From assembly GCA_949542085.1 (NCBI GenBank), contig CATGXW010000036.1:1-7369 (forward strand): a stretch of 7,369 nucleotides of DNA, given 5' to 3'. The translations under genes were made by a program, and so were the position numbers. Shown here in pieces: positions 7,165 through 7,369 of this stretch. The notes beneath the pieces were generated by a model. It searched no databases. It was not told the DNA's origin and worked only from the letters and a program-made list of their open reading frames with translations. This DNA comes from an uncultured Alphaproteobacteria bacterium. GTDB taxonomy: Bacteria > Pseudomonadota > Alphaproteobacteria > RF32 > CAG-239. Position 1 is the stretch's first letter; each line of letters opens with the position of its first letter.

Positions 7165-7173
7165 GGAAGAGAG
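7165..7173 (+). promoter_or_regulatory. Ribosome binding site of accB
   Basis: GGAAGAGAG lies 9 bases ahead of the ATG at 7183. It is purine-rich and suitably placed, though not a perfect Shine-Dalgarno match. An ATG at 7163 opens only a six-codon frame ending in TAA that overlaps the accB start, so 7183 is the sensible start. Confidence 0.6.
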
Positions 7174-7182
7174 AATAATATA

Positions 7183-7369
7183 ATGTCTAATCCTATTGAC
7201 ACTAAAGTCATCGCCAAATTGGCCGAAATACTTGAAAAAAGCAATCTTAACGAATTGGAATACGAAGATGAAGGCTGTCGCATCAGCTTGTCTAAAGGTT
7301 TGACAGCCGCTGCCGCTCCGGTTATGGCTGCTCCGCAACAAGTTGTCGCAGCTCAGGTCCCGGCACCGG
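7183..7369 (+). CDS. accB: Acetyl-CoA carboxylase biotin carboxyl carrier protein AccB, N-terminal part
   Basis: AccB carries the biotin cofactor that moves carboxyl groups between the biotin carboxylase and carboxyltransferase parts of acetyl-CoA carboxylase, the first committed step of fatty acid synthesis in the cytoplasm. The visible 62 residues match the family N-terminus: a helix of the type IDTKVIAKLAEILEKSNLNE (residues 5-24), then ELEYEDEGCRISLSKG, then the start of an Ala/Pro-rich mobile linker. The C-terminal biotinyl domain with its AMKM-type lysine motif lies outside the window, as would a usually adjacent accC. The gene is divergent from the flagellar operon and has no aroQ-like gene directly upstream, unlike a common alphaproteobacterial arrangement. 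It is cut by the right edge rather than naturally truncated. Confidence 0.88.
   Translation, partial: MSNPIDTKVIAKLAEILEKSNLNELEYEDEGCRISLSKGLTAAAAPVMAAPQQVVAAQVPAP

Overview
The window carries a flagellar hook gene block from a Gram-negative bacterium, most likely an alphaproteobacterium. The evidence for that lineage is the gene order fliK-flgD-flgE, the sequence style of FlgD and FlgE, a sigma-54-type promoter in front of the block, and a bacterial AccB next door. Base composition is moderate, with AT-rich spacers. I cannot name the genus from the sequence alone.

Layout, left to right. Positions 3-1580 (+) hold the 3' part of a large reading frame that runs off the left edge. It encodes a soluble protein of at least 525 residues that I do not recognise, and it ends at a hairpin terminator (1600-1633). 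Positions 1581-1990 form a 410-base convergent spacer. It holds that terminator, a strong terminator for the opposing flagellar operon (1903-1934), another hairpin, and two doubtful small overlapping reading frames. Positions 1991-6939 (-) hold three tightly packed genes, transcribed in the order fliK (hook-length control), flgD (hook cap/scaffold) and flgE (hook protein). They are separated by only 18 and 26 bases, each with its own ribosome binding site. Positions 6940-7182 form a divergent regulatory spacer. From 7183 (+) the start of accB (biotin carboxyl carrier protein of acetyl-CoA carboxylase) runs off the right edge.

The three flagellar genes act together. FlgD caps the growing hook and guides FlgE subunits into place, while FliK measures the hook and triggers the switch of the export apparatus to later substrates. 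One sigma-54 promoter, matching the consensus at all but one position, lies 26 bases ahead of fliK at the inferred start of transcription. It probably drives the whole operon as a middle-class flagellar unit. A 13-bp inverted repeat upstream of it is a candidate activator site.

I see no CRISPR, mobile element, rRNA or tRNA. The items most worth a second look are the promoter and inverted repeat, an apparent duplicated domain in the unusually long FlgE, an acidic tail on FlgD, and the unidentified left-hand protein.
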